From: Aquificota bacterium
Lineage (GTDB): Bacteria; Aquificota; Aquificia; Aquificales; Aquificaceae
NCBI GenBank assembly: GCA_030549905.1
Contig: JAUQQK010000006.1
Span: 1-64,000, forward strand
DNA length: 64,000 bases
Reading direction: 5' to 3'
Positions 61,381-64,000 of the stretch are shown piece by piece. The position numbers and the translations under genes were made by a program. The notes under the pieces were generated by a model. It did not search any database and was not told where the DNA came from. It saw only the letters and a list, made by a program, of their open reading frames with translations. Position 1 is the stretch's first letter. Each line of letters begins with the position of its first letter.

Positions 61381-62262
61381 TTATAAGCTTTCTATAAGCA
61401 CCAGAAAGGAGGGTCCGTCGTAGTCTTTTATTTCTATTGGGCTGTCTATGTGTCCAAAGCTGTAGTTTATTATAACAGGATAAGGGTGGTTTTTTAGCCT
61501 CACTATACCCTTAGCCCTTATAACCTTTTCCGGAAGGCTTCTAAGCCTTTGCACAAGTTCCTCATAATCTACGGGTGTCAGTAAGTTTGCTACCCTGTGT
61601 TTAAAGCCATGTGATGGGTGTTCAACAAGACCCCTTAGCTCTGGAAGTGTGTAAGAGCCTTCAAAAACCTCAGAAGGAAGCCTGCCGTAAGAGGTCTTAT
61701 AAACCTTAACCTTTGTATAGTAAGGCTCTCCTGTGAAGGCATTTACTGGTCTGTAGAGGTTCCATATGTCCAGCGCCTCTCTTTCTAACTCCACAAGCCT
61801 TTCTTCGCTAACAAGGTCGCTCTTATTGAGCACCAGCACGTTGGAGCCTCCTATCTGATACCTTGCGGTGCTGTCTTCTCTATACCTGTCAAAGTTTTTA
61901 CTGTCTATGAGACATATAACCGCCTCCACAGAAAAACCCAAAGACTGAAGGCTTATGACCACGGGAAAGGGCACAGCACCACCAGAGGTTTCCACCAGAA
62001 GTACCTCGGGGTCGTATTTTTCTCTTATCTCTCCTATAGCCCTTTCAAATTCTGCATGAAGCGTGCAGCAGATACAGCCCTCCGGAAGCTCAAGAACCTC
62101 CGAGTAGGCATTTTTCAACAGCTTTCCATCAACACCCACCTCACCCAGCTCATTGACTATTACCGCAGTGCGTCTGTTAGAAAAATGCTCTCTTGCACAG
62201 TTTAAAAGGGTAGTAGTTTTACCACTTCCAAGAAAACCCGTAAAGACAAAAACCGGGAGCAT
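61381..62262 (-). CDS. CobW/COG0523-type GTPase (metal chaperone)
   Basis: A 293-residue G3E GTPase with P-loop GFLGSGKTT, metal motif GCICC (in PEGCICCTL) and the NKSDL guanine-binding motif. Such proteins insert Zn, Co or Fe into target enzymes. It sits between the oxidoreductase genes and sbtA. The likely client is unknown; a carbon-metabolism metalloenzyme fits the setting. Confidence 0.87.
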   Translation of the reverse strand: MLPVFVFTGFLGSGKTTTLLNCAREHFSNRRTAVIVNELGEVGVDGKLLKNAYSEVLELPEGCICCTLHAEFERAIGEIREKYDPEVLLVETSGGAVPFPVVISLQSLGFSVEAVICLIDSKNFDRYREDSTARYQIGGSNVLVLNKSDLVSEERLVELEREALDIWNLYRPVNAFTGEPYYTKVKVYKTSYGRLPSEVFEGSYTLPELRGLVEHPSHGFKHRVANLLTPVDYEELVQRLRSLPEKVIRAKGIVRLKNHPYPVIINYSFGHIDSPIEIKDYDGPSFLVLIESL

Positions 62263-62265
62263 GGC

Positions 62266-62562
62266 TTATTCTCCGCCATACTCCACCGAATCTATCTCTT
62301 CCATAAACTGTTGTATTTGAAAGGTTAAAAAGTTGGCAAGGTCCTTTACATCCTTTTCCCAATACTCTGGGTCTACATCTATTTCCTTTTCATACACATC
62401 ATGCCCTTCTATTACATACTTTACCTTCAGGTAGGGGTACTTCTTTACCTCACAGCCCTCATCCACCTCACTGGGGAAGCAAAGCTCAATATCAAGGTCA
62501 GGATTTGCCATGTTCTTCCTTACTTCCTCCGCCAGCAGTTCAAACTTTTTATTTAAATCCAT
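62266..62562 (-). CDS. Small acidic protein of unknown function
   Basis: A 98-residue acidic protein (ELCFPSEVDEGCEVKKYPYLKVKYVIEG, then DVDPEYWEKDVKDLANFLTFQIQQFMEEID) with two Cys. No family recognised. Located 3 bases before the CobW gene and 11 bases after the ferredoxin-like subunit gene, so part of the operon. Could be an accessory subunit. Confidence 0.65.
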   Translation of the reverse strand: MDLNKKFELLAEEVRKNMANPDLDIELCFPSEVDEGCEVKKYPYLKVKYVIEGHDVYEKEIDVDPEYWEKDVKDLANFLTFQIQQFMEEIDSVEYGGE

Positions 62563-62573
62563 CCCTTACCTCC

Positions 62574-62798
62574 TCAATCGCCAGCGGTAACCATCACCAT
62601 CTCTATGCAGTTCCTCTTTAGAAGGTCAGAACATACATACACGCATATGGCACAGCCTTTACATCTTGAGTAATTTACCCAAGCCACGTGCTTTGAGTCA
62701 TGATACATAAGAGTGTTAGGCTCTGGACAGAAGAGCACACACTGCTTGCAGTTATACTTGGCACAATCTGCCTCCTTTACATCCGCCACATAATACAT
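62574..62798 (-). CDS. Small ferredoxin-like subunit of 2-oxoacid:ferredoxin oxidoreductase
   Basis: A 74-residue protein with Cys pattern CAKYNCKQCVLFCPEP and CKGCAICVYVC, an unusual variant of the two-cluster ferredoxin fold. It matches in place and size the small delta/epsilon-type subunit encoded beside the gamma gene in the five-gene oxidoreductases of Hydrogenobacter. Follows the gamma gene by 26 bases. Confidence 0.82.
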   Translation of the reverse strand: MYYVADVKEADCAKYNCKQCVLFCPEPNTLMYHDSKHVAWVNYSRCKGCAICVYVCSDLLKRNCIEMVMVTAGD

Positions 62799-62824
62799 AC
62801 CTGCCTTGCCTCCTTAAGTTTATT

Positions 62825-63508
62825 TTAAGCAGTAAGAGCTTCCTCTTCCACCCAGCCCCTTTCCTCCGCTATTCTGAAGGCTTCCTTTATAACCTGCATG
62901 TTCTTTTCCAGGAGTTCCATCTTCTTCTTGAACTTTTTCTCTATGGCACTGTCAAGGGCAGTGGTTCCGCCTGATGCTACGAAGGTGTTGCCAAGGAACC
63001 TTTCCCTTACCGCCTGCTCTATATGCTCAAAGCCCACAAGCCTTGTTATACCAAAGAAGAGTCCAATCATTGCCATGTTTGTGGCAAGCTCAGTACCTGC
63101 AATATCAAGGGCAAGCTTCGTTGCCGGGAACATATATACCCTTGTGTTTAGTTCTTTGAGTATAGCCCAGTCCTCTTCTGGTATTATATCCACATCCGTG
63201 TTTATTATGACAAGACCATTTTCCTTGAGGCCAGAATAGAAGGGCATGGTGTAGGACTTGCCATGAGTTATCACCTGAGGGTGGTAAATCATTATCACAT
63301 TTGGATAGACCACCTCACCCACCTCATATATGGGCTGGTCTGAGACCCTAACATAGGCCTCCACCGGCGCCATCCTCTTCTCAGAACCGAAGAAGGGAAC
63401 AAGGGTGGCATATTTACCTGCTGCGGACATGGCATTGCCTAAAATGTGGGCGGAGGTGACCACCCCCTGCCCACCAACACCGGCTATCCTTATGTTATAC
63501 CTCTTCAT
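62825..63508 (-). CDS. 2-oxoacid:ferredoxin oxidoreductase gamma subunit
   Basis: A 227-residue gamma subunit: RIAGVGGQGVVTSAHILGNAMSAAGKYATLVPFFGSEKRMAPVEAYVRVSDQPI. The GxGGQG start and the R-PVEAYVRVSD block are diagnostic. The enzyme carboxylates acetyl-CoA or succinyl-CoA with reduced ferredoxin in the reductive TCA cycle; pyruvate versus 2-oxoglutarate specificity cannot be read from this subunit. Overlaps the beta gene by 4 bases. Confidence 0.9.
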   Translation of the reverse strand: MKRYNIRIAGVGGQGVVTSAHILGNAMSAAGKYATLVPFFGSEKRMAPVEAYVRVSDQPIYEVGEVVYPNVIMIYHPQVITHGKSYTMPFYSGLKENGLVIINTDVDIIPEEDWAILKELNTRVYMFPATKLALDIAGTELATNMAMIGLFFGITRLVGFEHIEQAVRERFLGNTFVASGGTTALDSAIEKKFKKKMELLEKNMQVIKEAFRIAEERGWVEEEALTA

Positions 63509-64000
63509 GCCTTTACCTCCTGGGGCTTGTTCTCTATCTCTTCAAAGAACTCTTTTACCTCGTCCGTCATCCACTCGTAGAAACCAAAGTCCTGCTTTTC
63601 CCTCTTCCTGGCATCTTCCAGCACCTTTTCTGTGGGTATGGAGTATTCAATGTTGCAGGAGGTGTAGGCGTGTATAAAGGTAGGACCGAAGTGCCTTGCG
63701 GCGAGTATGGCTCTTCTTATGGTCTTTGCTATTCTCTTGGGGTTTGTTGGAGCCAGCTTTGCCACATATACACACCCTGCCACCTTTGCCAGCTCCACCG
63801 CATTTATCTTATCAAACTGCTTTCCTTTCGGAGCCATCTTCAGCTGGACACCCTTCGGAGACATACCACTTTCCTGACCGCCCGTGTTTCCATAAACCTC
63901 ATTGTCCACCATTATGGTGGTGAATTTCTCACGCCTGAACCAGGAGTGCATGGTCATACCAAAGCCTATGTCTATGAGACCACCATCTCCAGCTATAACT
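63505..64000 (-). CDS. 2-oxoacid:ferredoxin oxidoreductase beta subunit (5' end beyond window)
   Basis: The C-terminal ~165 residues of the TPP-binding subunit. The frame remains open to the window edge and reads VIAGDGGLIDIGFGMTMHSW, with the GDGG thiamine-diphosphate motif, then VDNEVYGNTGGQESG, completing the TPP/Mg site. The N-terminal cluster cysteines and the alpha gene must lie to the right, outside the window. Confidence 0.92.
   Translation of the reverse strand, partial: VIAGDGGLIDIGFGMTMHSWFRREKFTTIMVDNEVYGNTGGQESGMSPKGVQLKMAPKGKQFDKINAVELAKVAGCVYVAKLAPTNPKRIAKTIRRAILAARHFGPTFIHAYTSCNIEYSIPTEKVLEDARKREKQDFGFYEWMTDEVKEFFEEIENKPQEVKA

Overview
The window looks like a chromosomal segment from a thermophilic, chemolithoautotrophic member of the Aquificota, probably family Aquificaceae (Hydrogenobacter/Thermocrinis-like). 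This rests on gene content, not on a search. It has a short citryl-CoA lyase and a CO2-fixing type 2-oxoacid:ferredoxin oxidoreductase (reductive TCA cycle), a complete sHdr-LbpA sulfur-oxidation cluster, a scattered ATP synthase (gamma and beta only), and short, tightly packed operons. Many -10 boxes sit 6-8 bases before a start codon, which suggests leaderless mRNAs.

Left end (1-10.4 kb): a ribbon-helix-helix gene next to 8-bp phased CATCAA repeats; then a type I-B (Cst1/Cst2) cas operon on the minus strand (cas7-cas5-cas8b1-cas3-[UPF0175/DUF3368 toxin-antitoxin pair]-cas4-cas1-cas2) with cas6 divergent. No CRISPR array is in the window. A diheme cytochrome c peroxidase gene follows. Between it and purK lies a short stretch repeating the last codons and 3' flank of cas6, so the peroxidase segment is bracketed by cas6 tails.

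Middle (10.4-50 kb): mostly housekeeping genes. These cover purine, riboflavin and folate synthesis (purK, ribBA, folE, folP, and a PTPS-like protein that may replace FolB), lipid A (LpxI beside an MsbA-like exporter), c-di-AMP synthesis (cdaA-ybbR), FeoAB iron uptake, SecA, ATP synthase gamma and beta, RNase PH, TrpS, MotAB, FlgA, threonine synthase with the Sua5/YrdC tRNA-threonylcarbamoylation enzyme, tRNA-Leu(UAA) and dCTP deaminase. Less ordinary items are a protoglobin-PsiE membrane fusion, a half-length sulfur-oxygenase-reductase-like protein, a large lipoate-ligase/DUF116/CODH-epsilon-like fusion, a Nudix gene cut by an in-frame TAG, a frameshifted outer-membrane barrel gene, and decayed fragments between atpG and atpD.

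Right end (50-64 kb, minus strand): a sulfur-oxidation block, tusA-dsrE2-dsrE3 followed by hdrC1-hdrB1-hdrA-hyp-hdrC2-hdrB2-lbpA-trx-dsrE-lbpA-lipS(radical SAM). Sulfane sulfur would pass from TusA/DsrE carriers to the sHdr complex, with lipoylated LbpA as electron/sulfur carrier. The lipoate would be attached by the ligase fusion at 36-38 kb and completed by the radical SAM enzyme. Upstream in the same direction lies 2-oxoacid:ferredoxin oxidoreductase (beta, gamma, small ferredoxin-like subunit), a small unknown gene, a CobW-type GTPase, and an SbtA bicarbonate transporter with its SbtB PII-like regulator. This gives an apparent inorganic-carbon supply and carboxylation operon.
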